Below are positions 7,972 to 17,730 of a stretch of 64,000 nt of DNA, in pieces. Source of the stretch: CATOSP01 sp965197545 (GTDB lineage Bacteria; Chloroflexota; Dehalococcoidia; Lucifugimonadales; UBA3495); contig CBDANJ010000008.1 of NCBI GenBank assembly GCA_965197545.1, positions 992,001 through 1,056,000 on the forward strand, written 5' to 3'. Below the pieces are notes generated by a model that saw only the letters and a list, made by a program, of their open reading frames with translations, had not been told where the DNA came from and searched no databases. Both the position numbers and the translations under genes were made by a program. The first letter of the stretch is position 1. Each line of letters opens with the position of its first letter.

Positions 7972-10682
7972 ATGACAACTGAAATGACTTTACCAGCCTA
8001 CACCCGCCACCACTGGGCGAAATCGGACAGGAAGAACCCCAGCCGGATTCACCTGCTGGAGTAGCACCTGGCCGACGTGGGCGCCTGCTTTGAGGCGCTG
8101 CTTCAACAGCCTACCATACGCCGGAGGCTGGCGAGCGCCGCCGGATTGGACGACTTGGACAATGCCACCGTGGCCCGCCTGTGCGTCTTTGCCGCCCTGC
8201 ACGACATCGGCAAAGTGAACATGGGCTTCCAGACGCAGATTTGGCGGCAGGATTGCTTGCCGGGCGGCCGGAGACCGGCCTCTTTTCACCATGTCGGTCA
8301 CACGATAGACATGGTTCCGATCTTGAATGCCGACGGGGACCGGGAAACCTCCGACTGGTTCTCTCCCGCATTGGGCTTTGACCGGGGACTCCTGGAATGG
8401 GATAACGGGCTATTGGAATGGGATGCCGACGGCGGGGTTACTGCCTGCGGCCTGTTTGTCGCCGCCCTCTCCCATCACGGTGCACCCCTGAATCTGGCGG
8501 CAAATATTTCCAAGAACACCCAAGCATGGCAGAAGTTTGCCAACCTGGAACCCCGGGACTGCGTCGGGCGTATCGGCATCTTGGTCCGTCAATGGTTCCC
8601 GGAGTCTTTTTCCGACAACGCGCCTCCCCTGCCCGACACTTCCGCTTTCCAGCACCATTACCTGGGGCTGTGCATCCTGGCCGACTGGATTGGCTCCAAT
8701 GAGAAATGGTTTGAGTACCGGGACAAACCGGATGACAATTACATCAACCACGCCCGGCGCCAGGCTGACAAGGCGATCAGGGAGATCGGCTTGGACATTG
8801 GCAAGCAGCGAAGCGCTTTTACTTCAATCCCGCCCAGGACAGACTTTGCAGACCTCTTCGCCATCCCCGGCGCACCACCGCCCAACGCCATCCAGCGGCA
8901 AGCGGCCCTGGAAACGCCCCTGGAAGAGCAGTTGGTAATCATCGAGTCGGAGACGGGCTCCGGCAAGACCGAGGCCGCCCTCTGGCGCTTTGCCCGAATG
9001 TTTCAAGCCGAGAAAGTGGACGGCCTGTATTTCGCCCTGCCCACCCGGGCCGCTGCCAGCCAACTGCACCGTCGGGTGAAGGATTTCACGACCAGGCTGT
9101 TTCCCGGCGGCGACCGGCCCGGAGTGGTCCTGGCCGTGCCGGGTTACGATGCCGGCTCCGACCTTGGGCAGGTCGAACTGCCCGATTACGACTCTGGCGC
9201 CGCTGGTCACTCCGAATCGGAGAAGCCGTGGGCTGCGGAAAGGCCCAAGCGATACTTGGCCGCCCAGATTGCCGTTGGCACCGTGGACCAGGCCATGCTT
9301 GGAGCTTTACAAGTCAAACATGCTCACCTGCGGGCATCCTGCCTGGCCCGCAACCTGCTGGTGGTGGACGAGGTCCACGCCTCCGACACCTATATGACCG
9401 AGATTATCAGGGCGCTGCTGGATGCTCACACCGGCTCCGGCGGCTATGCCCTGCTGATGTCGGCCACCCTGGGTTTGAGGCCCGGCAACGCTGGCTCTCC
9501 GCTGTCCGCCGGGATGCTGACCGGGAGAAGCTGTCTCTGGAGGCCGCCCTTCAGACACCCTACCCCGCCGTCAGCGTCCGGGGGGATTCGGGGGTAGTCG
9601 TCGCTGCCGTCGGCGATAACGACCGGGCAAAGGCCGTCCGTATTGAACCGTCAGCCGCCATGGCGGATTTTGACCAAGTGGCCCAGCGAGCGTTGGCGGC
9701 GGCCCGGGCCGGGGCCAAGGTCCTAGTGGTACGCAACACCGTCAACGCCGCCCTTCAGACCCAACTTTCACTGGAAGCGGCGCATACGGGCAATGACCGG
9801 CCCCTGCTCTTCGCAGTCAACGAGGTTATTGCCCTGCATCACAGCCGGTTCGCCCGGGGCGACCGCGGGTTGCTGGATTCGGCGGTGGAGCAGCGGCTGG
9901 GCAAAGACCGTAACCCCGGCGGGTGCGTCGTGGTAGGTACCCAAACCCTGGAGCAGTCGCTGGATATTGACGCCGACCTGCTGATTACCGACCTTTGCCC
10001 GGTAGACGTGCTGCTTCAACGGATTGGCCGACTGCACCGCCACCACCGCCACGACCGGGCCTCGGAGTATTCCACCCCGGTTTGCATCGTCCTGACACCC
10101 GCAGACGCCGATCTGTCACCACTGCTGACCAGCGGCCAAAACGCTAACGGCTTGGGGCCGCGCGGCTATGTTTACCGCAGTCTCCACACCCTGGAGGCCA
10201 CCCGGCGGTTGGTCCATGAATTCCCGGAATGGCTAATCCCGGAGATGAACCGGAAACTGGTGGAACGAGCGACGCACCCGGATGCCCTGTCCCAAATTAC
10301 CAAGGAGTTGGGGGATAATTGGAATGCCCATGCCACCAATACCGAAGGCGGCTACATCGCCGACGGCCAAGCGGCCCGCAACCACACCGTTAGATTCGAC
10401 AAATCCTTCTTTGAGGATAACCGGGAGGTGTGCTTCCCCAACATTGAAGAGAGGGTACGCACCCGTCTGGGCGACGACCGCTTGGAAATAGTCTTTACCC
10501 CAGCGCCGCCCAGCCCCTTTGACCCGGCCCGCCTTATAGAAAAGCTGGAGTTGCCGCTGCGCTGGCTGGCAGGCGCCGAGGCGCCGGAGTCGGTGGAGGT
10601 GACTCCCGCCGAAGAAGGTTTCGAGTTCAGCATCGGTGGCCGCAGGTTCCTCTACGACCGGCTGGGGTTGCGACCGGCATAG
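7972..10682 (+). pseudogene. cas3: Cas3 HD nuclease-helicase, type I-E, with in-frame TAG and frameshift
   Basis: The reading frame starts at MTTEMTLPAYTRHHWAKSD (7972). The HD nuclease shows HLADVG, LHDIGKVNMGFQ, FHHVGHT and LSHHG. The helicase shows ESETGSGKTEAALW (Walker A), LPTRAAASQ, VVDEVHASDTYM (DExH), MSATLG and, further on, GTQTLEQSLDIDADLLITDL and QRIGRLHRH. A TAG at 8062-8064 falls just before the first HD histidine (HLLE-stop-HLADV). The open frame can only restart at a GTG at 8077, which lacks that His. A one-base deletion near 9468 splits motif III (SATLG) from FEARQRWLSAV. Both lesions should abolish normal Cas3. The frame ends in TAG-TAA. Confidence 0.93.
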
Positions 10683-10716
10683 TAAGACCGCCCGGCAAGG
10701 GTTTGGCGGGCGGTCT
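10683..10716 (+). terminator. Strong stem-loop after cas3
   Basis: AGACCGCCCG and CGGGCGGTCT form a perfect 10-bp stem with a 12-base loop directly after the cas3 stop codons. There is no T run, so this may be a transcript-stabilising or attenuating hairpin rather than a classic terminator. Confidence 0.55.
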
Positions 10717-10982
10717 AAATCCCTATGTGGGCGAGGGGAACGTCCGACTTGCGAATGAGCATCGCAACTAATCGTAGCCTAACCACATAGCTTATGTGGA
10801 ACCAACGGTAACAACCAACGGTTGGAACGTAATTCCCTTCGGTCGGTGATTGGAGTAATGTCTGAATCGAAGGAGGTCTCAAATTACTGACAGTCGTCCA
10901 TCGCGCGGTACTTTCGCGGTCTGTTACGGTCAAAAATATCCGACAGCATTACATGGTCTGAAGGGTTGGAAGGAATGTCAAT
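10717..10982 (+). promoter_or_regulatory. cas3-cse1 intergenic control region
   Basis: The composition is lower in GC than the flanking genes. It contains the palindrome CCACATAGCTTATGTGG at 10783-10799 and a second short repeat pair (CCAACGGT / ACCAACGGTTGG) about 15 bases later. These are candidate operator sites for the Cascade operon. The cse1 ribosome site GGAAGGA precedes its ATG. I could not fix a sigma-70 promoter. Confidence 0.45.
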
Positions 10983-12557
10983 ATGCTGAACATCTTAACC
11001 GAACCCCTAATCAGGTATCACTCCCTCGCCGGGAACCTTGAAGCATCCCTCCCGGAAGTTTACGCCGCGTTGATGGCCGACGAGGTAATCGCCTTTCCGG
11101 CCCTGCGTCCACACCAGCGCCACGCTTGGCACGCCTTCCTGGTGCAATTGGGCGCAATGGCAATGCACCGAGTCGGCCTGAATACCCCGCCGGAAACTGC
11201 CGAGGAGTGGACCGGGCTAATTCGGGGCCTGACCATCGATTTCCCGGAGGATGAACCCTGGCAGGTGGCAGTGGAGAACATAACCAAACCCGCCTTTATG
11301 CAGCCGCCGGCAACGTCCAAAGGAAGAGAGAAAGACTACAAGACCTCCGTAGCCACTCCGGACGAACTGGACATGCTGGTGACTTCCAAAAATCACGACC
11401 TCAAGACCTCCGTGGCCTTCCGAGCCGGTCTTGACGACTGGATTTTCGCCTTGATCACCCTGCAAACCATGGAAGGGTTCGGTGGCGCCGGAAATTACGG
11501 TATTTCCCGCATGAACGGCGGGTTGGGCAATCGATCGGCTTTCAGCCTGGCGCCATCAGGCCTGACTCCTGGACCTCACATCCAGCGGGACATTAGGGCC
11601 TTGCTGGAGTTTCGCGAAGCGATTCTGGAACGGAATACTGCTTATCCTTCCAACAATGGAATTCCATTGCTGTGGACCTTCCCGTGGGACGGGTCCCCTG
11701 CAGAAGCATTGCTGCCGAATCGCCTGGATGTCTTTTATATCGAAGTCTGCCGGCGTGTCCGGTTGCTCTCAGACAGCGATGGGCAGCTATACGGACTCCG
11801 TACCAGCTCAAAAGCTGCCCGTATCGAGAGCAAAGACCTCAAGGGGCGAATGGGTGACCCATGGACACCATCCAATAGTAAGAGAGACGGACTGCCCCTG
11901 ACTTTGAGCGCCGGTGGTTTCAACTACAAGCGAGTTACCGACTACCTTACTTCGACCGATTGGTCCCGGTCCCAATTATTGCTTCCCACTAAAACCGAAC
12001 AACGTTCTAGGGACGAAATGCAGTTGGTGGCTCGGGCTATGGTTCGTGGCCAGGGGAAAACCGAAGGCTATCACGAGCGCGTCATTCCCATTGCATACAA
12101 GACCAAAATTGCGATGCTGAATCCGGACGCAACCCAGGACCTGGGGGAAATCGCCAAGTCTCGTATTGAAGAAGTCGGCAAGGTCCAGCGGATTCTCAGT
12201 CACGCCATTCAAGTGTTCGCCGCCCGGGGTGACGAGACCAAAGTCACTCAGGAACAGCGCAATCTGGCCCGTCCCTGGCTCAACCGGTTGGAGCAAATCG
12301 TTGATGACGATTTTTTTGAACACCTGCAAGCCGAATTTGAAGTGGAATCCCATGACCGTGTAGGTATTCGCAACCAGTGGCTTAAAGACTTCGTGATTGG
12401 CAAGGCCCGCAACGTTCTCCGGGAAGCCGAGGATTCTCTACCATGCCCGGCAATCAATAGTTACCGGGCGCGGGTCAACTCCGAGGGATTGTTTGAAAGC
12501 CGGATACGTGGGCGGAACGGTTTCCCAGGCCTGTTTCATAATCAGGGAGGTGAATAG
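10983..12557 (+). CDS. casA: Cse1/CasA (Cas8e), Cascade large subunit
   Basis: This 524-residue protein begins MLNILTEPLIRY, the usual Cse1 opening, and has normal family length. Typical stretches include AFPALRPHQRHAWHAFLVQL near residue 42 and GGAGNYGISRMNGG near residue 170. The large subunit recognises the PAM and recruits Cas3. The ribosome site GGAAGGA lies about 6 bases before the ATG. The stop TAG overlaps the GTG start of cse2, so the two are translationally coupled. No lesion is visible. The intact gene is notable because its partners cas3, cas7e and cas6e are damaged. Confidence 0.95.
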   Translation: MLNILTEPLIRYHSLAGNLEASLPEVYAALMADEVIAFPALRPHQRHAWHAFLVQLGAMAMHRVGLNTPPETAEEWTGLIRGLTIDFPEDEPWQVAVENITKPAFMQPPATSKGREKDYKTSVATPDELDMLVTSKNHDLKTSVAFRAGLDDWIFALITLQTMEGFGGAGNYGISRMNGGLGNRSAFSLAPSGLTPGPHIQRDIRALLEFREAILERNTAYPSNNGIPLLWTFPWDGSPAEALLPNRLDVFYIEVCRRVRLLSDSDGQLYGLRTSSKAARIESKDLKGRMGDPWTPSNSKRDGLPLTLSAGGFNYKRVTDYLTSTDWSRSQLLLPTKTEQRSRDEMQLVARAMVRGQGKTEGYHERVIPIAYKTKIAMLNPDATQDLGEIAKSRIEEVGKVQRILSHAIQVFAARGDETKVTQEQRNLARPWLNRLEQIVDDDFFEHLQAEFEVESHDRVGIRNQWLKDFVIGKARNVLREAEDSLPCPAINSYRARVNSEGLFESRIRGRNGFPGLFHNQGGE

Positions 12558-13195
12558 TGACTACAGCACCAACCATCGAAGAGCTTACTGAACAAGGGCA
12601 AGGTGGCGAACCCCGTTCCTGGTTTGACATTGCCGTCGGTTTCGCCGGCGAAATGGTTCATCCTGCTTTCAGGCGGGGCGACTTGGCTGAACTGAGGCGG
12701 ATGAAGCCGGAAGAACCCGATGCAGCGATTTTCTGGCGTCTCTTAGCCAGGCAAGGCTTGCTCGAAGGCCGGGAAATGAGACGTGAACTGGAGAGTAAGT
12801 GGGGCCTGATTCTGCACGGAATAGCCCTGATGACCCCTACAGTGGAAGGAAATAACGAGGCCGACAGGCCCAGGCCTTCGGCTCACGACGCCACTGTGCC
12901 CGTAGGGCTGGCCCTTTTTCTGGGAGGCGATGACAACCGCACCAGGGCCTTTTACAGCGAATCCCGACTCAACCGGTTGCTGACAGCCAGAGGTCCCATG
13001 TTGCATACCTTGTTGGCACGTACATTCCGAATGTTAGGAACGGATCAAGCCTTCAATTGGCGGCAGATGGAGCAGCTTATTCTCCACGAGGGTTTCCGGG
13101 AGGACAGCGCGGAAAGAGTGCGACATCAAATCGCCCGCGCCTACTACCAAGCGGAGCGGCGCAGCACTCAGGCTGCCCGAGCCGCCGACGAGTAA
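12557..13195 (+). CDS. casB: Cse2/CasB, Cascade small subunit
   Basis: The 212-residue product starts at a GTG overlapping the cse1 stop. It is a helical, Arg-rich protein. The end region FNWRQMEQLILHEG followed by RVRHQIARAYYQAE is typical of Cse2. The length is close to family norms. Two copies of this subunit normally line the belly of Cascade and stabilise the R-loop. No internal lesion is visible. The gene is followed by 29 bp carrying the TAAGGAG ribosome site of cas7e. Confidence 0.93.
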   Translation: MTTAPTIEELTEQGQGGEPRSWFDIAVGFAGEMVHPAFRRGDLAELRRMKPEEPDAAIFWRLLARQGLLEGREMRRELESKWGLILHGIALMTPTVEGNNEADRPRPSAHDATVPVGLALFLGGDDNRTRAFYSESRLNRLLTARGPMLHTLLARTFRMLGTDQAFNWRQMEQLILHEGFREDSAERVRHQIARAYYQAERRSTQAARAADE

Positions 13196-13233
13196 GGAAT
13201 TATCAAGCGTAAGGAGTTTTAACCATGACCATT

Positions 13234-13382
13234 GAGCCTGTCCCATAAGCCAGGGTCGGTTTCGGATATCGTCAACAAGAGCCATATAGTCGCCATAACT
13301 GATTCATATCTATGCGTGTTACGCCAATTATCAAGCTCATTGTGACGCCTTACATCTCTCCCCAACTTCATGGGACAGGCTC
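13234..13382 (+). mobile_element. 149-bp MITE-1 copy A, inserted in the cas7e start
   Basis: The ends GAGCCTGTCCCAT and ATGGGACAGGCTC are inverted repeats. CATT is directly repeated at 13230-13233 and 13383-13386. The element has no transposase. The copy at 45840-45988 is the exact reverse complement by eye over all 149 bases. It lies 9 bases after the original cas7e ATG (13225). Joining the flanks with one CATT gives ATG-ACC-ATT-CCC-AAG, which reads MTIPKFLQIH, the expected Cas7e N-terminus. Confidence 0.93.
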
Positions 13383-14553
13383 CATTCCCAAGTTTCTGCA
13401 AATCCACACCCTGCATTCCTACCCGGCGGCGCTGCTGAACCGGGACGACAGCGGCTTGGCCAAGCGGATGCCCTTCGGCGGCGCTGTCCGCACCCGCATT
13501 TCCTCCCAGTGTCTCAAACGGCATTGGCGAGTTGCTCAGGACGAGTTTGCGCTGCACAGCATTACTGGCAGCGCGTCGGCCCTGCGCTCCCGGAACATCG
13601 TCGAGCGCAAGGTAATAGAACCCCTCAAGGAAGCAGGCGGCATTGACGAAGGGGTCTTGAGGGCCGTAGAGGAGGCGTTCAACGTCGGTGTCTATGGCGG
13701 CAGTGGCACGTCCGAATCGGGTCGGCAGCCGCTATTGCTGGGGTTGCCCGAGGTGGAGTATCTGCACGAGAAGGCCGCCTCAATCTGCGCCGAGCACCCC
13801 AACGACGTTGAAGCGGCCAAAGGCGCCGCCACCGACCTGTTCAACGCCAGGCGAGGCGAGGGCAACAACTTCCGTTCCTTCCGGGAAACGGCGACCCTGC
13901 CCGCCGGCCTTGAGGGCGCGCTGTTCGGCCGCATGGTTACCTCCGACCCCGGCGCCAACATTGAAGCAGCCATCCACGTGGCCCACACTTTCACCGTCCA
14001 CCGGGAGGAGAGCGAGAGCGACTATTTCTCTGTGGTGGACGACCTCCAGCGCGATGACGAAGACGCCGGCGCCGCCCACATCGGCGACATGGAACTGACC
14101 GCCGGCCTTTTCTACGGCTATGTGGTGGTGGACGTGCCGGGGCTGGTGTCCAACCTGGAAGGGTGCAAGGCCGAGGAGTGGCAGGCTGCCGACCGAGAGT
14201 TGGCCGGCCAGGTGGTGCATAACCTGATTCACCTGATTGCAACCGTCACCCCCGGCGCCAAGCTGGGTTCCACCGCCCCTTACAGCCGGGCTAGGTTCAT
14301 ACTGGTCGAAGCGGGTTCCGGCCAGCCCTACAGTCTCGCCGATGCTTTCCGTAATCCGGTGACAGCGCAGGTTGAAGATGCCCTCAACGCATTGAAAGCT
14401 GAAACGGAGGGCCAAGATGCTGCCTACGGAGTTCGGGGAGTCCGGCGGGTGATGTCGGTGAAGAGTTGCGACATTCCCGGTGCGGAACGCCTGCCCCTGG
14501 ACGACCTGGCAACCTGGGCGGCGGAAGCGGTCCTCTCCGGCAAGGCGGGGTGA
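13312..14553 (+). CDS. casC: Cas7e/CasC (Cse4) Cascade backbone, start replaced by a MITE
   Basis: The backbone subunit is recognised by KFLQIHTLHSYPAALLNRDD, MPFGGAVRTRISSQCLKRHW and the C-terminal RRVMSVKSCDIPGAERLPL. The original start was the ATG at 13225 behind TAAGGAG, but MITE-1 now separates it from the body. The only open frame begins at ATG 13312 inside the MITE and runs through its end, adding about 24 foreign residues (MRVTPIIKLIVTPY...). No good ribosome site precedes 13312. Translation may be lost or weak, or a slightly extended Cas7e may be made. The remainder of the gene, 389 codons, is intact, and cas5e follows after 3 bases. Confidence 0.9.
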   Translation: MRVTPIIKLIVTPYISPQLHGTGSIPKFLQIHTLHSYPAALLNRDDSGLAKRMPFGGAVRTRISSQCLKRHWRVAQDEFALHSITGSASALRSRNIVERKVIEPLKEAGGIDEGVLRAVEEAFNVGVYGGSGTSESGRQPLLLGLPEVEYLHEKAASICAEHPNDVEAAKGAATDLFNARRGEGNNFRSFRETATLPAGLEGALFGRMVTSDPGANIEAAIHVAHTFTVHREESESDYFSVVDDLQRDDEDAGAAHIGDMELTAGLFYGYVVVDVPGLVSNLEGCKAEEWQAADRELAGQVVHNLIHLIATVTPGAKLGSTAPYSRARFILVEAGSGQPYSLADAFRNPVTAQVEDALNALKAETEGQDAAYGVRGVRRVMSVKSCDIPGAERLPLDDLATWAAEAVLSGKAG

Positions 14554-14556
14554 GCA

Positions 14557-15330
14557 ATGCAACACCTGATTATGCGCTTGGAAGCGCCCCTGATGTCCTT
14601 TGGCGGTGAGACCATAGACAACCTCGGCGTCATCCGCCGGTTCCCCTCGGCTTCCATGCTTACCGGCCTGTTGGCCAACGCCCTGGGCTGGCGGCGGATC
14701 GAGGCCCAACGGCACCAGGACTTGCAGGCCCGGCTGGTCTTCGCCGCCCGCATTGACCGGGAGCCGGCCGGGGAGTTGCGGATGACCGATTTTCAGAGCG
14801 CCGCCATAAATAATACCGAACAGGGTTGGACGACTCGGGGCAAACCTGAGGGCCGGGCAGGAGGCACCTACCAGAATCATCTGCGCTGGCGCGACTACTT
14901 TGCCGATATGCGGGTGACGGTAGCCCTTCGCCTGCAACCGGCGGAGCAGGCGCCGACGCTGGACGACTTGGCAAACGCGCTTCAGGAACCGGCCCGGCCG
15001 TTGTTCATCGGACGCAAACCCTGTCTCCCGTCCGCGCCTCTGTTCGGCTGCTTCCGCGACGGGGACACGGCATTGGCGGCCCTGCTGTCAGTGCCTTTGT
15101 CGGAGGATAGGGTTTCGCCGGATAGGGTGGGCCTGTTGTGGCCCGACGGCGAAGGGGACGGCGAAGCGGAACTGGACCATTCTCTCATGCTGACCGATCA
15201 GCGCAACTGGATTTCCGGGCTGCACGGCGGCGGGCGCTTGGTGCACGAGGGAACGGCAACCCCGGACCGGTTTGGCGGTACGCCAGCGAGCGAAATCCCG
15301 GCTACGGCTGAAGAGGAGGGGCGGCAATGA
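14557..15330 (+). CDS. casD: Cas5e/CasD, Cascade subunit
   Basis: The 257-residue protein starts MQHLIMRLEAPLMSFGGETID, the conserved N-terminal RAMP segment of Cas5e. It continues with RRFPSASMLTGLLANALGW and RPLFIGRKPCLPSAPLF, the latter a glycine-containing loop typical of the family. Cas5e caps the 5' handle of the crRNA. The gene starts 3 bases after the cas7e stop, and its stop overlaps the cas6e ATG (ATGA). No lesion is seen. Confidence 0.94.
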   Translation: MQHLIMRLEAPLMSFGGETIDNLGVIRRFPSASMLTGLLANALGWRRIEAQRHQDLQARLVFAARIDREPAGELRMTDFQSAAINNTEQGWTTRGKPEGRAGGTYQNHLRWRDYFADMRVTVALRLQPAEQAPTLDDLANALQEPARPLFIGRKPCLPSAPLFGCFRDGDTALAALLSVPLSEDRVSPDRVGLLWPDGEGDGEAELDHSLMLTDQRNWISGLHGGGRLVHEGTATPDRFGGTPASEIPATAEEEGRQ

Positions 15331-16245
15331 CCATGATGGCTACCGAAAAGGACGCGGCTCCGGATAATACGACGCTGCAAATGGTGAGGGCGGAAATCAA
15401 CGGACGGGAATTTCAACGCTGGATGGGCAGCCGGCGGCTGCAAGACCCGGACCACGCTATGCACTGCCTCCTGAAGGAGTGCTTTGGCGAACTGGCGCCC
15501 AAACCTTTCCGCCTGATAATGCACCGGGACGGGACAACCGGCGTACTGTACGGCTATGGGCTGGGCGGTGCGGAGGCGCTGCGAGAGGCGGCGGACATTT
15601 GCGCCGAGCCTCTGCAAGCGCGGATTATTCCTTCAGCGAAGGTCGACAGCAAGGTAATGCCTTCGGAATGGACTGCGGGCAAGCGTTTGGGGTTTGAGAC
15701 GCGGCTACGCCCCACGGTAAGAAAAGCTCGCGGCTCGGGCCGGCATAACGACGAACAGGATGTCTTCCAACATAGAGCAGATACCTACCCCAAGGGGGAA
15801 ATGCCTTTCAGCCGGGAGCAGGTGTACGCCGAATGGCTTGCCGGCCAACTTGGGCGATGTGGCGGGGCGATGCTGGAGTTGGAACAGACTAAACTAAAGC
15901 CAAGGTGGGATGTACATTTAAGTGGCGATGATCATCAGCTGGGTTGCGCCGGTGAATCCCTGTGGTCCGTACTTGGAGAATGCCCCGGCTCCGTCGTATG
16001 ACCCCCACCATCTGCGCATTTCACCTTGGCTTTGGTTTAGGTTGGTGGCCTTTCAGCGCGTCCGGTCATTCCGGAAGCTCCATTCTCGCTACTGTGAAGG
16101 GCCAGACGCGGTAATGCGGGGCAATCTAATCGTAAGTGACCCGGCGGCGTTCGCCCAACTGCTGACCCGTGGGATCGGCCGGCACCGGGCCTATGGCTTT
16201 GGGATGCTGTTGCTCCGGCCACCGGGCAAACCCGCGGGGCTTTAG
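15327..16245 (+). pseudogene. casE: Cas6e/CasE crRNA endonuclease, split by MITE-2
   Basis: The first part (MVRAEINGREFQRWMGSRRL through GAMLELEQ) is a Cas6e N-terminal domain. The second ferredoxin-like domain continues as LVAFQRVRSF, CEGPDAVMRGNLIVSDP and GIGRHRAYGFGMLLLRPP, the last being the glycine-rich RNA-binding loop. A 152-bp MITE (15889-16040) separates them and changes the frame, so the first frame reads foreign sequence and stops at 16001. The second half cannot be joined. Cas6e normally cleaves the CRISPR repeat hairpin, so crRNA maturation should fail. Confidence 0.92.
15889..16040 (+). mobile_element. MITE-2 copy A (152 bp) inside cas6e
   Basis: The left end CTAAACTAAAGCCAAGGTG and the right end TCACCTTGGCTTTGGTTTAG form near-perfect inverted repeats of about 20 bp that extend weakly to 28 bp. 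The element disrupts cas6e. Two more elements with the same ends and the same size lie at 24641 and 45994, but their centres differ. No target duplication is clear. Confidence 0.85.
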
Positions 16246-16383
16246 TCCCGCCGAGCCATGCCCAGCACCTTAACAATTGAATATCCCGGGGTGAGCTTTA
16301 TGACAATGGTTATCCGCCCTACCCGGAAGAATCGGGGCAAGGCGAATGGAATGAAGGATGGGATTCAACTGAGGGAGAGACCG

Positions 16384-17412
16384 ATGTTAAGGGGACGACT
16401 TGGACTTGAAACCGCCCGAATACCCCACGCCGACCGGCACGGCCTGCTGTGGTTGTCCCGGGGAGCGCTGACCGTAAAGGACGGCACCCTGCGCTTTGAG
16501 CGACAACAGGGGCCTGATGCCGACAGCGGGCTGGAGGAAGGGGAATACGGCATCCCGTTCCAGTCCCTTTCCATGATTCTGCTGGGGCCCGGCTCGACGG
16601 TGAGCCACGACGCGCTGCGGCTCATGGCCAGACACGGCACTGCATTGGTAGCGGTAGGTGAGGACGGAGTCCGCTGCTACACCGCGCCGCCGCTAATGCC
16701 CGATTCCTCGGACATCGCCCGGCGGCAGATGCGGGCCTGGGGAGACCCGACTGGAGGGCGCATCATCATCGCCCGGAAGATGTATGCCCTCCGGTTGGGC
16801 GAAGTTCTGCCCCAACAGGACATAGCGGCGTTGCGGGGGGTTGAAGGGGCGCGCATGAGACGAACCTACACCCTGGTGGCGCAGCGATACGGAATCGAGT
16901 GGAAGCGACGACGTTATGACCGGGCCGACCCATCGTGGGCGGACATCCCCAACCAGGCGATCAATCACGCCTCGGTGGCAGTCACCTCGGCGGCGGTGAT
17001 CGCGGTAACCGCCACGGGCGCCATTCCGCAGTTGGGGTTTATCCACGAGCACAGCGGGGAAGCCTTCGCCCTGGATATCGCGGACCTGTTCCGCGACACT
17101 GTCCTGCTTCCCGCGGCCTTCCAGTCGGCCCGGGAAGTCATGGACCATCCCCATCTGAACATAGAGCGCCACACGCGGCGAACTACGGGGGAAATGCTGC
17201 GCAAGGAGCGGGTCATATCGAAAATGATTGACCGCATTAAAGTGCTGTTCCAGGACGTAGCGCCACTGGATGTGGGAACCGATGGACCGGCCGACGACTG
17301 GCAGACAGACCGGGACCTGGATGAAGAGGACGTTTACCAAGCGTCAGTCGAGGAGGGAACTTATCCGGGCAGCGGGGGAGAAACAAGTCAGGGACAAGGA
17401 GATGCGCCGTGA
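16384..17412 (+). CDS. cas1: Cas1e integrase
   Basis: I choose the ATG at 16384 (MLRGRLGLETARIPHADRHG), which matches the conserved start of type I-E Cas1 and follows GAGGGAGAG. The frame is open upstream to 16258, but that part has no homology. The product has 342 residues. The C-terminal catalytic region is GFIHEHSGEAFALDIADLFRD, with the metal-binding His and Asp. Cas1 with Cas2 integrates new spacers. A 138-bp gap separates it from cas6e, so it may have its own promoter. Its stop overlaps the cas2 GTG. No lesion is visible. Confidence 0.94.
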   Translation: MLRGRLGLETARIPHADRHGLLWLSRGALTVKDGTLRFERQQGPDADSGLEEGEYGIPFQSLSMILLGPGSTVSHDALRLMARHGTALVAVGEDGVRCYTAPPLMPDSSDIARRQMRAWGDPTGGRIIIARKMYALRLGEVLPQQDIAALRGVEGARMRRTYTLVAQRYGIEWKRRRYDRADPSWADIPNQAINHASVAVTSAAVIAVTATGAIPQLGFIHEHSGEAFALDIADLFRDTVLLPAAFQSAREVMDHPHLNIERHTRRTTGEMLRKERVISKMIDRIKVLFQDVAPLDVGTDGPADDWQTDRDLDEEDVYQASVEEGTYPGSGGETSQGQGDAP

Positions 17413-17696
17413 CGGTGATAGTAACGGTAAACGTAGAAGGGCGATACCGCGGGTTCCTGGCTTCGGCCATGTTGGAGATCGCGCCGGGAGTATACACCTC
17501 GCCCAACATGACCAGCGGCATTCGGGAGCGGATATGGGAGGTCCTGTCCGAATGGTATTACCAGCTTGGACAGGGGTCGATAGTGATGACGTGGCGGGAC
17601 CCGGGGGCGGTGAGCGAGCAAGAGATAAGAACGCTGGGAGAGTCGCCGAAGGAGATAGTGGACGCCGACGGGGTTTATCTGGTCAAATATCGTTAA
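17409..17696 (+). CDS. cas2: Cas2e
   Basis: The 95-residue product begins MTVIVTVNVEGRYRGFLASAML, the standard start of type I-E Cas2 (CT1978 type), and contains GVYTSPNMTSGIRERIWEVL and GSIVMTWRDP. It starts at a GTG within the cas1 stop (GTGA overlap), so translation is coupled. It forms the Cas1-Cas2 integration complex. It has no DnaQ extension, consistent with the separate DEDDh exonuclease at 7295-7843. The CRISPR leader follows directly. Confidence 0.94.
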   Translation: MTVIVTVNVEGRYRGFLASAMLEIAPGVYTSPNMTSGIRERIWEVLSEWYYQLGQGSIVMTWRDPGAVSEQEIRTLGESPKEIVDADGVYLVKYR

Positions 17697-17730
17697 TCAT
17701 CTGGAGAGATAATTAGACCCCGCTGATATT

